35,627 nt of DNA, taken from contig DIAQ01000045.1 in NCBI GenBank assembly GCA_002414865.1, positions 1-35,627 of the forward strand. Direction: 5' to 3'. The DNA is from a candidate division Hyd24-12 bacterium UBA5074. Its GTDB lineage: Bacteria > Fermentibacterota > Fermentibacteria > Fermentibacterales > Fermentibacteraceae. A program made the translations under genes and the position numbers. The notes below the pieces were generated by a model that had not been told where the DNA came from, made no database searches, and was given only the letters and a program-made list of their open reading frames with translations. Of the stretch, positions 8,283-17,305 are shown piece by piece (position 1 is the stretch's first letter; each line of letters starts with the position of its first letter).

Positions 8283-9637
8283 GCGCGTCGCTGAGGAGGG
8301 AGACCGTCCTCTACGCGGCGGCGACGACCGTCAGCGGGCTCGTCATGCTCGCGGTGCTGCCCTTCATGTCGACGGCCCTCACCCCGGGGCAGGCCGGCGA
8401 GGTGGGATCCCTGCGCTCGATCGCGGATGTCTTCGGGGGCATAGCCGTTCTGGGCCTCCCCGCCGGACTGCTGAAATACTGGCAGGACGGGAGCACTGAC
8501 AGGCGCCGTCTCCTCCTCATGGCGATCCTCCTCCCCGCAGCCGCGTGCGCGGTGCTGGCCGCGGCGCTGATCCCCGTCGCGGGGTCCGTCGCCGGACTCC
8601 TGAGGCTCAGCTCGCCGGGGCTGCTGGTCCACGGAGTCCTGCTGGGGGCGGCGACCGCGCTGGTGCAGGTCGTGCTCACCATCTACAGGGGGGATGGGAG
8701 GGCCTGGAGCTACTTCACGATCCAGTCTGCGCGGGGGATCGCCTCCGTGCTGCTGCTTGCGATCCTCGTGTGGGAGGGCATCTCCGGGGTCTCCACCTTC
8801 CTGCTGGCGAGATGGGCTCCCGCGCTCGCCGCCGCAGCGGTCGCCGCAGTCATGGCCGTCAGCTTCTCGAGGTCCGGGGGCGCCCCGCCCAACGGGCTGA
8901 TGAGGTTCAGCCTTCCCCTGGTCCCGGCCGGACTGGCCCTGCTGGTACTGTCCTCCGCCGACATGCTGATGCTGCGCGCGATGGACATCGATCCCTCCGA
9001 GAGCGGCTTCTACGAATGGGCATCGACCGCCGCCCTCGCCCTGACCCCGTTCACCCTGGGGTTCGGCATGGCCTGGCAGAGGCATATCTTCAGGGAGGGC
9101 AGGCCCGACTACGACGCCCTCGGGAGGAGCTCCCTGCGGTTCATCCTCGTGGCGCTGGAAGCGGCCATGCTCCTTGCGCTGGCGTCTCCCGAGATCGTCA
9201 GCATCGTAGGCGGGGAGGAATACCTGCCCGCGGCGCGCGTGCTTCCCATGCTCGCAGGCGCGAACGCCCTGTACGCCTTCTTCCTCGTTGCTCAGACAGG
9301 ACCCATGCTCTCCGGGCGGACCTGGTGGATCGCCTTCGTGACCATCATCGGCGCGGCTGCCAACATCGTGTTCAATGCAAGGCTGATACCCCTGTTCGGT
9401 GCGACCGGGGCGGCCCTGGCGACCCTGGGGACGAACATGTTCATGGCCGCCTGCCTCTTCTGGTTGGGCCGCAAGTCGTTCCCTGTGAGCATCCCCGTCA
9501 TGCTGCCTCTCATGATCGCTGCGATGTGCCTCGGGATCGCGGGGCAGCCGCCGCTCGTCACGCGCCTGCTCATAGCAGCCGGCGGGACTGCGGCGATCGC
9601 CTGGGTTCTCGTCCTGCTGAGGAGAGCCTCCTCGTGA
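8270..9637 (+). CDS. Lipid-linked oligosaccharide flippase, Wzx-like (MOP superfamily), copy 1
   Basis: A 455-residue integral membrane protein with about 12 to 14 predicted helices. It begins MDDLSASLRRETVLYAAATT and has a PGQAGEVGSLRSIADVFGG loop after the first helix, as in polysaccharide-synthesis flippases. It would flip undecaprenyl-linked repeat units to the periplasm. The ATG at 8270 overlaps the upstream gene by 13 bases; the open frame extends back to 8222 but the extra 16 residues are a shadow of the glycosyltransferase gene. Its stop overlaps the next start as GTGA. A second, only distantly similar flippase lies at 19738-21042. Confidence 0.85.
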   Translation: MDDLSASLRRETVLYAAATTVSGLVMLAVLPFMSTALTPGQAGEVGSLRSIADVFGGIAVLGLPAGLLKYWQDGSTDRRRLLLMAILLPAAACAVLAAALIPVAGSVAGLLRLSSPGLLVHGVLLGAATALVQVVLTIYRGDGRAWSYFTIQSARGIASVLLLAILVWEGISGVSTFLLARWAPALAAAAVAAVMAVSFSRSGGAPPNGLMRFSLPLVPAGLALLVLSSADMLMLRAMDIDPSESGFYEWASTAALALTPFTLGFGMAWQRHIFREGRPDYDALGRSSLRFILVALEAAMLLALASPEIVSIVGGEEYLPAARVLPMLAGANALYAFFLVAQTGPMLSGRTWWIAFVTIIGAAANIVFNARLIPLFGATGAALATLGTNMFMAACLFWLGRKSFPVSIPVMLPLMIAAMCLGIAGQPPLVTRLLIAAGGTAAIAWVLVLLRRASS

Positions 9638-10566
9638 GCCCGTGGAGACCCGCCATCTCGGTCCAGGTCCCGGTGAAGGATCCTGGGCCCTCCTTCTCGG
9701 TGTTCCTGGGCTCGCTCGCGGCCCAGGCGCCTGTGGCGGGAGGGTGGGAGCTCGTGGTGGCGGACGACGGCAGCAGGGAGCCCGTGTCCTCCACCTGGGA
9801 TCTGGAGGCGGCGGGGGCGGACAGGGTGGTGTACCTCAGGATCGAGGGGACGGGCAACCGCCCCGCTGCCCGCAATGCGGCGCTTGCGGCATCCTCCGCG
9901 CCGGTTTCCTTCTTCGCCGACGCAGACCTGGCATACGAGCCGGGAGTGCTGGCGGGTCACGCGGCCTGGCACGAAGGCGGCGAAGGCATCCTGCGCGGAT
10001 CCAGGATCAACGCCTGGTCCGGCGGGGCCACCCCCTGGCAGAAGTGGTTCGACACCAGGGCGGGCAATCTCGATCCGGCAGGCCCGATGCCATGGAGGCA
10101 TTTCGTCACCGGCAACGCCAGCGCCCCGTCGAGCCTGGTCGCGGGAGCGGGAGGCTTCGATCCGGAGATCGACCGGTACGGCGGCGAGGATACGGAGCTC
10201 GGATACAGGCTCTCCGCGGCAGGAGTGCGGTTCTTCCGCGATCCCGCACTCCGGTGCCGGCACCTGGACGAGGTGACGGTCCGCCGCCATTCGGAGAAGA
10301 TGGCGGAGTACGGGTCCAGCGGTCTCCGCAGGACGCTGGAGCTGCACCCTGAAGCGGCCGGCCTCCTCGGGAGCGGATGGGTCGCGCCCGTCTTCTCGGG
10401 CCCTGCCTCCGCCGTCCCGATTCGACTGCTGGTGAGGCTCGCCCTCCTCAGGCCGGGGTACCGGGCCGTCCTGCGCTGGATGGAGATCGCGGGTCGCCCC
10501 TCCTTCCTGTTCCTCTATCTCTCCGTAGGCGGCTGCCTCAGGGGGCTGACCGGGAGGGATCTGTGA
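9634..10566 (+). CDS. Glycosyltransferase family 2 with galactosyltransferase-type C-terminal region
   Basis: A 310-residue GT-A enzyme. ISVQVPVKDPGPSFS opens the fold, VVADDGS is the nucleotide-binding turn, RPAARNAAL follows, and FFADADL holds the metal-binding DxD (Asp-Ala-Asp). The second half carries HFVTGNASAPSSLVAGAGGF and YGGEDTELGYRL, the Glyco_transf_7C-like acceptor region with the ED pair. The start is GTG at 9634, supported by AGGAG (9620-9624) nine bases upstream and by the GTGA overlap with the flippase stop. It probably adds a sugar to the lipid-linked repeat unit; specificity is unknown. Confidence 0.85.
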   Translation: MSPWRPAISVQVPVKDPGPSFSVFLGSLAAQAPVAGGWELVVADDGSREPVSSTWDLEAAGADRVVYLRIEGTGNRPAARNAALAASSAPVSFFADADLAYEPGVLAGHAAWHEGGEGILRGSRINAWSGGATPWQKWFDTRAGNLDPAGPMPWRHFVTGNASAPSSLVAGAGGFDPEIDRYGGEDTELGYRLSAAGVRFFRDPALRCRHLDEVTVRRHSEKMAEYGSSGLRRTLELHPEAAGLLGSGWVAPVFSGPASAVPIRLLVRLALLRPGYRAVLRWMEIAGRPSFLFLYLSVGGCLRGLTGRDL

Positions 10567-11504
10567 AAGGGCTCGAGGCCTTCGCCAGGGAAGCCTTCCC
10601 CCCCGCGAGGAAGGTTTCACTCCAGTCACTGACCACCTGGAGGATAGGCGGAGACGCCATGTGCCTCGACATCGGATCGGCCCAGGCAGCCTCGGACGCC
10701 ATCGGCAGGCTCGATGCCGAAGGGATCGATTGGTTCGTGCTGGGACGCGGCTCGAACATCCTCGCGGCGGACGGGGGCTATGCGGGAATGCTCCTGGCAC
10801 CCGGCGCCGGGCTGGCCGGAGTCGCATGGAGCCTCGAAGACGGCATGCACCGGGCTCTCGCGGGCTGCGCAGCCCGGCTTCCCTCGCTGGCCGGCTCGGC
10901 CTGCACTAGAGGCGCAGGCGGGCTGCTGTTCGCCGCGGGCATTCCCGGCTCGGTGGGAGGAGCCGTCTGCATGAACGCGGGCGCCTACGGAAGCTCGATC
11001 TCGGAGGTCCTCTCCGATGTGGAGGCTGTCGGCCCCGGGGGCTCGGTGAGCAGGCTGTCGGCGGGAGACTGCCGCTTCGGCTACAGGAGCAGCGCCTTCC
11101 AGGGAGGCGGGTGCCTCGTCACCTCGGCCCGTTTCAGGCTCCCCCCGGGAGAAGCTCAGGCGCTCAGGAGGGAGGCCGCGGACATCCTCCGGAGGAGAAG
11201 GAGCTCCTTCCCGCTCGACCTGCCCAGCGCCGGGAGCGTCTTCAGGAGGGCCGAGGGTTTCGATCCCCCCGGCATGCTGATCGAGAAGGCCGGGCTGAAG
11301 GGGACCCGCGTCGGAGGCGCGCGCGTCTCCGAGGTGCATGCCAACTTCTTTGTCAACGACGGAGGCGCCACCTCTTCCGACATGGCATCGCTCATCCGTA
11401 TTGTCAGGGATGGGGTGGAGCGAAGGTTCGGCGTCCGGCTGGAGGAGGAGATAGTGTACCTGGGCTTCGACGGCGGGGGGACGGATGACAAGGCTCACCG
11501 CTGA
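10563..11504 (+). CDS. murB: UDP-N-acetylenolpyruvoylglucosamine reductase MurB
   Basis: A 313-residue FAD enzyme that reduces UDP-GlcNAc-enolpyruvate to UDP-MurNAc with NADPH, in the cytoplasm. Visible signatures are TTWRIGGDA, VLGRGSNILAADGGY (FAD binding), IPGSVGGAVCMNAGAYG, FGYRSSAFQ, PSAGSVFRR with the proton-donor Ser, EVHANFFVNDGGAT, and LEEEIVYLG, whose last Glu aligns with Glu325 of E. coli MurB. All catalytic positions appear intact, and its length fits the short type II enzymes. The GTG start at 10563 overlaps the previous stop (GTGA). Its position inside a surface-glycan operon, away from murC, ddl or ftsQ, is unusual. Confidence 0.93.
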   Translation: MKGLEAFAREAFPPARKVSLQSLTTWRIGGDAMCLDIGSAQAASDAIGRLDAEGIDWFVLGRGSNILAADGGYAGMLLAPGAGLAGVAWSLEDGMHRALAGCAARLPSLAGSACTRGAGGLLFAAGIPGSVGGAVCMNAGAYGSSISEVLSDVEAVGPGGSVSRLSAGDCRFGYRSSAFQGGGCLVTSARFRLPPGEAQALRREAADILRRRRSSFPLDLPSAGSVFRRAEGFDPPGMLIEKAGLKGTRVGGARVSEVHANFFVNDGGATSSDMASLIRIVRDGVERRFGVRLEEEIVYLGFDGGGTDDKAHR

Positions 11505-12429
11505 AGGCCTGCCCCTGCAGGACGGCCCGATCCTGGTCACCGGGGCGGCCGGCTTCGTCGGACGGCATCTCACGGCCAGTCTCGGGATGGGCCCCGGCGA
11601 CTTCGCCTGCGACGCCACCGAGGATTTCGAAGCCCCCCCCGGAGTCGCCCGTCTGGCGTGGAAGCTCCCCGGGCCGCCGCCGGCAGCCCTCGGGCCCGTC
11701 CGCACAATCGTCCATCTCGCCGCCATATCCAGCGTAGCCGGCTCGATGAGGGACGCTGCAGGAGTGTACGAGGTGAACGTGGCCGGCACGGTCTCGGTCC
11801 TCGATTACGCCTGCGGCGCCTGCGGGTTCCCGAGGATGCTCCTCGCGAGCTCCTCGGACATCTACGGTCCGGCAGGGTCGTCCATCAGCGAGGAACGCGG
11901 GCCTGCGCCGGTCTCCCCCTACGGCGGGAGCAAGGCTGCCGCCGAGACCGCCGCGATGCAGTTCGCGAGGCATCCCGGGCTCGACCTTGTGATAGCCAGG
12001 CCGTTCCCCCACTTCGGCCCATGGCAGGCGCCATCCTTCGCCATACCCTCGTTCTGCATCCGCGTGGCCGGAGCCGCACGGCGCGGCGAGACGACCGTGA
12101 CAGCCGGGAACCTGTCCGCCGTGAGGGATTACACCGATGTGAGCGACGTGGTCGCCGCGTACGGGATCCTGCTCTCCAGGGGTGTTCCCGGAGGCATCTA
12201 CAACATCTGCAGCGGCGAGGGCAGGAGCATGCAGAGTATATTGGACTTCCTGATCGGGAGATCGGGGGCCCGCCTCTCCGTGAAGGTGGACGAGTCGCTG
12301 CTCCGCCCTTCGGACATCGCGGTGCAGGTCGGCGATCCATCGAAGGTGGAGGCTCTGGGCTGGCGCAGGAGGACTTCGGTCGAAGACGGCCTCTCGGCCC
12401 TTCTCGACTGGTGGAAGGAAAGAATATGA
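11485..12429 (+). CDS. GDP-6-deoxy-4-keto-mannose reductase-like SDR (Rmd-like)
   Basis: A 314-residue NAD(P)-dependent extended SDR. It has a GAAGFVGRHL dinucleotide motif, a SSSDIYGP active-site Ser region, SPYGGSKAAAE with the YxxxK pair, RPFPHFGPWQAPSFAIPSF, GNLSAVRDYTDVSDVVAAY and GIYNICSGEGRSM. The last three match Rmd, which reduces GDP-4-keto-6-deoxymannose to GDP-rhamnose, more closely than RmlD or GalE. Its usual partner Gmd is not in the window. It overlaps murB by 20 bases, and its stop overlaps propeller protein 2 (ATGA). Another 4-keto-sugar reductase activity is possible. Confidence 0.75.
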   Translation: MTRLTAEGLPLQDGPILVTGAAGFVGRHLTASLGMGPGDFACDATEDFEAPPGVARLAWKLPGPPPAALGPVRTIVHLAAISSVAGSMRDAAGVYEVNVAGTVSVLDYACGACGFPRMLLASSSDIYGPAGSSISEERGPAPVSPYGGSKAAAETAAMQFARHPGLDLVIARPFPHFGPWQAPSFAIPSFCIRVAGAARRGETTVTAGNLSAVRDYTDVSDVVAAYGILLSRGVPGGIYNICSGEGRSMQSILDFLIGRSGARLSVKVDESLLRPSDIAVQVGDPSKVEALGWRRRTSVEDGLSALLDWWKERI

Positions 12430-14597
12430 CGGCGCTTCTTCTGGTCCTCCTCCAGGGGGCCGACGTTCAGGGCTGGCAGCACTGGAGCCACTTCGGCAGC
12501 GTTGCCGACTTCCAGCTCGTGGGCGACCAGGTGGTATGCGCCACCTCGGGCGGGATGGCCTTCGGAACCCTCCAGGGGAGCTACGTGCAGTGGGATTCCG
12601 TGTGGACCAGCCCCGGCGAGCTGTCCAGCTCCGACTGCAGATGCGTCCTCGTCGAGCCCGGACCGCCCAGGAGGATCTGGATCGGCACCTGGGGCGGGGG
12701 GATCGACCTGTTCACGGAGGGCTCGGACTGGCAGCACTTCGGCCAGCTCGAGGGTCTCCCGGTGTCCGGCGAGGTGAGCTCCCTGTGCCTCACCGACTCC
12801 TCCGTGATCGCTGGGACATCCGAGGGCCTGGCGACGAAGGAACTGGGCTACTTCCAGATCTGGACCGAGCTGAACACGGGCGGAGGCCTTCCGGACGACA
12901 TAGTCCTGTCGGTCCTGCCGTGCGATTCGGGCCTCTACGTGGGGACCTACACGGGGCTGGCGCTGCTCGCCCCCGGAGGATATCCGGGCTCCCCCGGCTC
13001 CTGGACACAGTCCGTGGAGCTGGAGGGACGGCAGGTGCGCGATGTCATCCTTCATGACGACACCGTCGCCGTGGCTACCGACGACGGCCTGTGGCAGGCC
13101 GTTCCGGGGGGCGAGTTCCAGAAGGTGACGGGGTTCCCCGGCGCCGGACCTCTCTGCGTGGCGGCGACCGGCGGGATGCTCGCGGCAGGGGACAACAGCA
13201 ACGTCATCATAAGGATGGACGGCGAATGGAGTCTCTGGCCAGCGATCATCGGACAGCTCGTGAGATCCATCGGCCTGCCCGGCGGGCAGCTGGTGCTCGC
13301 CGGTCTGTGCAACTCGATAACCACCCAGGGGGATTACGGTCTCGGCCTGGCCCGCGGGTGGGAGGACGGATGGTCGACTTCATATCCGGCCGGGCTCCCG
13401 TCCAACGATCTCAGGGCCGTGGCGGTGGGGCCCTCCGGCGAATGCTGGATCTCGACCGAGCACGCGGGAGCCGCGGTGCTCGACCAGGGAAGCTGGACGC
13501 AGTTCTCGGATCCTTTCCCGTCCGTCCACCAGATGTTCGCCATAACTGTGCTCCCGGGGGGGAGCGTCGTGGTGTCGCACTACCATTTCGGCGCCACGTG
13601 GCTGGACTGGAAAGGCACTCCCGAGAGCTCCGACGACGAGTACGTGACCTGGACCTCCTCGTCCAGCGGTCTGCTGAACGATCAGGTGACCGCCCTGTCC
13701 ACGGGTCAGGACGGATCCATCTGGTTCGGGGAGGAGCCCTACTACCAGTCCCCGAGCGAGCTGAGCGGAGTCGTCAGGATGCGCTGGACCGAGGGTGACC
13801 CGTCTTCGGCGGAATGGACGGCCTGGACGCCGACCGAGGGCCTGCCCTCCAGCATCGTGACCGCCGTCGCGGCCAACGCCGACGGCAGCGCCTGGGTGGG
13901 AACCACTTCAGGACTCGTGCTGGTCGGGCCCGATTCCTACGAGGTGTCCTCCGTGATCAGCATCCCGCAGGGCCTGCCTTCGGCCGAAGTGCGCTCGCTT
14001 GCGCTGTCCAGGAGCGGGATACTTTATGTGGGAACCACTTCTGGGCTCGCCTCCGTCGATCCGGGGTCCTGGACTGCCACAGCCATCGAGGAGGTGGGCG
14101 GGACCATCTCCGCGCTGGCATGCGACCATCTCGGAGCCGTGTGGGCCGCCGGGTCGGACGCGCTCTACAGGGTCGACAGCGACGGATCGACAACGGCCTA
14201 TGACCAGTACAACAGCCCGCTCCCTACGACGACGATCTACGGGCTCGCCTGCGACTCCGACGCGGGGATCCTCTACGCGTGCGGCGAAGCGGGGCTCTGG
14301 GGTCTCGATCTCGGGAGCCCTCTCTCGGGATCCTCCGGAGCCGTCCTGTACCCCAACCCGTTCGTGCCGGGCAGGGGAGAGGTCCTCGGCCTGGCCGGCA
14401 TCCCCGACGGCCAGCTGACCCTCCGCGTGTTTGACCTTTCAGGCAAGCTTGTTTATGAGTGCGACTTCCCGGGAAGGGACTCGGTCGCCTGGGATGGCGA
14501 CGACAGCGATGGGAACCCCGCCGCGGCCGGCATATATGTCGTCGAGATAAGGCGGGAGGGAGCTTCCGACCTGCGAAAGCTCGCGATAGTAAGGTAG
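12426..14597 (+). CDS. Secreted beta-propeller protein with FlgD-Ig-like C-terminal sorting domain (propeller protein 2)
   Basis: A 723-residue paralog of the protein at 2748-4988. It has a very short hydrophobic leader (MTALLLVLLQGADVQG), which may act as a signal peptide but is brief. Propeller blades recur with the GLP-x-x-V signature: EGLPVSGEVSSLCL (about 109), GGLPDDIVLSVL (about 153), AGLPSNDLRAVAV (about 321), GLLNDQVTALS (about 415), EGLPSSIVTAVA (about 471) and QGLPSAEVRSLAL (about 516), often ending WVGTTSGL. Residues 640-723 form the FlgD-Ig-like tail: LYPNPFVPG, VFDLSGKLV, AWDGDDSDG, AAGIYVVEI and terminal LAIVR. The ATG at 12426 overlaps the previous stop. It is probably exported to the surface; the function is unknown. 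Confidence 0.8.
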   Translation: MTALLLVLLQGADVQGWQHWSHFGSVADFQLVGDQVVCATSGGMAFGTLQGSYVQWDSVWTSPGELSSSDCRCVLVEPGPPRRIWIGTWGGGIDLFTEGSDWQHFGQLEGLPVSGEVSSLCLTDSSVIAGTSEGLATKELGYFQIWTELNTGGGLPDDIVLSVLPCDSGLYVGTYTGLALLAPGGYPGSPGSWTQSVELEGRQVRDVILHDDTVAVATDDGLWQAVPGGEFQKVTGFPGAGPLCVAATGGMLAAGDNSNVIIRMDGEWSLWPAIIGQLVRSIGLPGGQLVLAGLCNSITTQGDYGLGLARGWEDGWSTSYPAGLPSNDLRAVAVGPSGECWISTEHAGAAVLDQGSWTQFSDPFPSVHQMFAITVLPGGSVVVSHYHFGATWLDWKGTPESSDDEYVTWTSSSSGLLNDQVTALSTGQDGSIWFGEEPYYQSPSELSGVVRMRWTEGDPSSAEWTAWTPTEGLPSSIVTAVAANADGSAWVGTTSGLVLVGPDSYEVSSVISIPQGLPSAEVRSLALSRSGILYVGTTSGLASVDPGSWTATAIEEVGGTISALACDHLGAVWAAGSDALYRVDSDGSTTAYDQYNSPLPTTTIYGLACDSDAGILYACGEAGLWGLDLGSPLSGSSGAVLYPNPFVPGRGEVLGLAGIPDGQLTLRVFDLSGKLVYECDFPGRDSVAWDGDDSDGNPAAAGIYVVEIRREGASDLRKLAIVR

Positions 14598-14607
14598 TGG
14601 AGGGGCC

Positions 14608-15342
14608 ATGAAGGGTGTGATCCTCGCCGGCGGCCTGGGAACGAGGCTGCGTCCACTGACGAACATCACGAACAAACACCTCCTGCCCGTGTTCGATCAG
14701 CCCATGATCTTCTACCCGCTGCAGACGCTCATCTCCGCGGGCATCTCCGAAGTGATGGTGGTCACGGGAGGCGGCAGCGCAGGCGACTTCCTCAGACTCC
14801 TGGGAGACGGCTCGCAATTCGGCCTCAAGACGCTCAACTACGCCTACCAGGTGCAGGAGGGCGGCATCGCCGAGGCCATAGGGCTGACACGCACCTTCGT
14901 CGGCGGCGACAAGTTCGTCGTCATACTCGGGGACAACATCCTCGAGCGCTCGATCCGCCCCTATGTGGAGGCCTTCGACGCACAGCCCGGCGGCGCCAGG
15001 ATCCTCCTCAAGGAGGTCGAGAACCCCAGGGACTACGGAGTTGCCGAGCTCAAGGGCTCCCATGTCGTCTCGATAGTCGAGAAGCCCGACAATCCCCGCA
15101 GCAACTTCGCGGTGATCGGCCTCTACATGTACGACGGCTTCGCCTTCGACTTCATCGAAAGGCTGCAGCCCTCCACGAGGGGCGAGCTGGAGGTCACCGA
15201 CCTGAACAACGCCTATCTCGAGCGCGGACTCCTCTGCGCCAACATCCTCGAAGGCTGGTGGTGCGACGCCGGATCGAGCATCGACGGGCTTCTCCAGGCC
15301 AACATCCACGCCGCCGAGCTCCGCAGGGGACAGCCCAGATGA
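14608..15342 (+). CDS. rmlA: Glucose-1-phosphate thymidylyltransferase (short RmlA type)
   Basis: A 244-residue cytoplasmic nucleotidyltransferase that makes dTDP-glucose from dTTP and glucose-1-phosphate. The N-terminus has the signature VILAGGLGTRLRPLTN, followed by NKHLLPVFDQPMIFYPL. LGDN is the metal-binding Asp region (about 110), EKPDNPRSN the sugar-binding region, and WWCDAGSS matches the C-terminal motif. It is about 45 residues shorter than the Enterobacteria RmlA, as in the short group of these enzymes. A GGAGGGG sequence lies just before the ATG. The next gene, rmlB, starts in its stop (ATGA), so the pair works in sequence. Uridylyl activity instead is possible. Confidence 0.87.
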   Translation: MKGVILAGGLGTRLRPLTNITNKHLLPVFDQPMIFYPLQTLISAGISEVMVVTGGGSAGDFLRLLGDGSQFGLKTLNYAYQVQEGGIAEAIGLTRTFVGGDKFVVILGDNILERSIRPYVEAFDAQPGGARILLKEVENPRDYGVAELKGSHVVSIVEKPDNPRSNFAVIGLYMYDGFAFDFIERLQPSTRGELEVTDLNNAYLERGLLCANILEGWWCDAGSSIDGLLQANIHAAELRRGQPR

Positions 15343-16361
15343 AGTACCTGGTGACTGGCGGCGCCGGCTTCATCGGCACCAACTTCACGAGACGCCTGGC
15401 CGCGGAGGCCGATGCAGAGATCGTGGTGCTGGACAAGCTCACCTACGCAGGCAGGCGGGAGAACCTCGCAGACCTCGAATCCTCCGGGCGCATACGGTTC
15501 TTCGAGGGGGACATCTGCGATCCCGCCGCCGCGGCACTGGCGATGGCGGGAGCCGACATCGTGGTCAACTTCGCCGCGGAGACACACGTGGACAGGTCCA
15601 TCGACGATCCCTCCGGCTTCGTCAGGACCGATGTCGAGGGCGTAAGGGTCCTGCTGGAGGAGTTCAGGCGCACCGCCGGGAGCCTCTTCCTCCAGATATC
15701 CACGGACGAGGTCTATGGAAGCGTCGAGAAGGGCCGTTCCCGCGAGGGTGATCCCCTCCGCCCGAGGAGCCCCTACTCGGCGTCGAAGGCTGGCGGAGAG
15801 CTTCTGGCGATGAGCTATTTCACGACGTGGGGCGTCCCCGTCATCGTCACGCGGGCCTCCAACAACTACGGTCCCTGGCAGTACCCGGAGAAGCTCATTC
15901 CTCTATTCGTCACCAACGCCATGGAAGGCAAGGACCTCCCCCTGTACGGAGACGGGCTGAACAAGCGCGACTGGCTGTTCGTGGACGATCACTGCAGCGC
16001 GCTGTCGGCCGTCATCGGAAAGGGCAGGCCTGGAAGCGTCTACAACATCGGCAGCGGCGAGGAGCAGACCAACATCGAGGTCACCACCTCCATCCTCGAT
16101 CTCGTGGGGGCCGACAGGGAGCTCATTCGGCCCGTCTCCGACCGCCCGGGGCATGACCGGAGGTACGCGCTGGACACCGGTCTGATCCTGGGAGAGCTGG
16201 GCTGGCGCCCCTCCGTGGGATTCCGCGAGGGCCTCGCCCGGACCGTGAAGTGGTACGAGGAGAACAGGGCCTGGTGGGAGGAGATCAAGAGCGGCCGTTT
16301 CGGGGAATACTACAGGCGGATGTACTCCGCGCGGCTCGCCGCATCCGGGGGGCGGGACTGA
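15339..16361 (+). CDS. rmlB: dTDP-glucose 4,6-dehydratase RmlB
   Basis: A 340-residue NAD-dependent extended SDR that turns dTDP-glucose into dTDP-4-keto-6-deoxyglucose. It has GGAGFIGTNF at the N-terminus, AETHVDRSIDDP, STDEVYGS with the catalytic Asp-Glu pair, SPYSASKAGGE with YxxxK, RASNNYGPWQYPEKLIPLF, and DWLFVDDHCSA. All dehydratase residues are present. The ATG at 15339 forms an ATGA overlap with rmlA; the longer frame from 15258 is a shadow of rmlA. No rmlC or rmlD follows, so the product may go to another sugar than rhamnose, or those genes may lie elsewhere. Confidence 0.95.
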   Translation: MKYLVTGGAGFIGTNFTRRLAAEADAEIVVLDKLTYAGRRENLADLESSGRIRFFEGDICDPAAAALAMAGADIVVNFAAETHVDRSIDDPSGFVRTDVEGVRVLLEEFRRTAGSLFLQISTDEVYGSVEKGRSREGDPLRPRSPYSASKAGGELLAMSYFTTWGVPVIVTRASNNYGPWQYPEKLIPLFVTNAMEGKDLPLYGDGLNKRDWLFVDDHCSALSAVIGKGRPGSVYNIGSGEEQTNIEVTTSILDLVGADRELIRPVSDRPGHDRRYALDTGLILGELGWRPSVGFREGLARTVKWYEENRAWWEEIKSGRFGEYYRRMYSARLAASGGRD

Positions 16362-17305
16362 TGAGGATACTGGTGACGGGCGGCGCCGGATTCATCGGCA
16401 GCCATCTTTGCGAGAAGCTTCTCGGGGACGGCCATTCGGTGGTCGCCCTCGACAACCTGATAACGGGCAGCGTCGAGAACATAGCCCACCTCGCCGGGCA
16501 CCCGCGCTTCAAATTCATTCATCACGACGTGACCGAGTACATCTTCATCGACGGCAGCCTCGACTTCGTGATGCACCTGGCCTCGCCGGCGAGCCCGGTC
16601 GACTATCTGCAGTTCCCCATCCAGACTCTGAAGGTGGGAGCCCTCGGCACGCACAAGGCGCTGGGACTCGCCAGGGAGAAGGGCGCGGGCTTCCTGCTGG
16701 CCTCGACCAGCGAAGTCTACGGTGATCCGCTCGTGCACCCCCAGCCCGAAACCTACTGGGGCAACGTGAACCCTGTCGGCCCGAGGGGCGTGTACGACGA
16801 GGCCAAGAGGTTCGCCGAGGCGCTCGTGTTCGCGTACATGAGGTATCACGGCATGAGCACCCGCGTGGCGAGGATCTTCAACACCTATGGCCCGCGGATG
16901 CGCGCCGACGACGGGCGCGTCGTCCCCACCTTCATATGCCAGGCATTGAGGGGGGAGGACATAACCGTCTACGGCGACGGGTCGCAGACGAGGAGCTTCT
17001 GCTTCGTGTCGGATACCGTCGCGGGGCTCATCAAGCTCATGGAGAGCGGATGCCCCGGCCCCGTGAACATCGGGAACCCCGACGAGATGACCGTCCTCGA
17101 CTTCGCGAAGCTCATCGCCTCAGCCGTGGGAGGTGGGCGCGGAATCGTCTTCCGCGACCTTCCGGTCGACGATCCCAGGATACGCAGGCCCGACATCACG
17201 AAGGCGCGCTCGGAGCTCGGATGGGAACCCCTCATTCCGCTTTCCGACGGCCTTGCGAAGACCGTGGAGTACTTCAGGGGCAAACTATGCTCTTCTTCCT
17301 GCTGA
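16361..17305 (+). CDS. uxs: UDP-glucuronate decarboxylase (UDP-xylose synthase)
   Basis: A 314-residue SDR that decarboxylates UDP-glucuronate to UDP-xylose with bound NAD. The motif set is diagnostic: GGAGFIGSHL, HHDVTEYIFIDGSLDFVMHL, ASPASPVDYLQFPIQTLKVG, STSEVYGDPLVHPQPETYWG, NPVGPRGVYDEAKRFAEAL with YxxxK, RIFNTYGPRM, and TRSFCFVSDTVAG. The ATG at 16361 shares one base with the rmlB stop (TGATG). A UDP-glucose dehydrogenase to feed it is not clearly present; the dehydrogenase at 26699-28345 could be one but looks more like the UDP-ManNAc class. It overlaps the exporter gene by 19 bases. Confidence 0.93.
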   Translation: MRILVTGGAGFIGSHLCEKLLGDGHSVVALDNLITGSVENIAHLAGHPRFKFIHHDVTEYIFIDGSLDFVMHLASPASPVDYLQFPIQTLKVGALGTHKALGLAREKGAGFLLASTSEVYGDPLVHPQPETYWGNVNPVGPRGVYDEAKRFAEALVFAYMRYHGMSTRVARIFNTYGPRMRADDGRVVPTFICQALRGEDITVYGDGSQTRSFCFVSDTVAGLIKLMESGCPGPVNIGNPDEMTVLDFAKLIASAVGGGRGIVFRDLPVDDPRIRRPDITKARSELGWEPLIPLSDGLAKTVEYFRGKLCSSSC

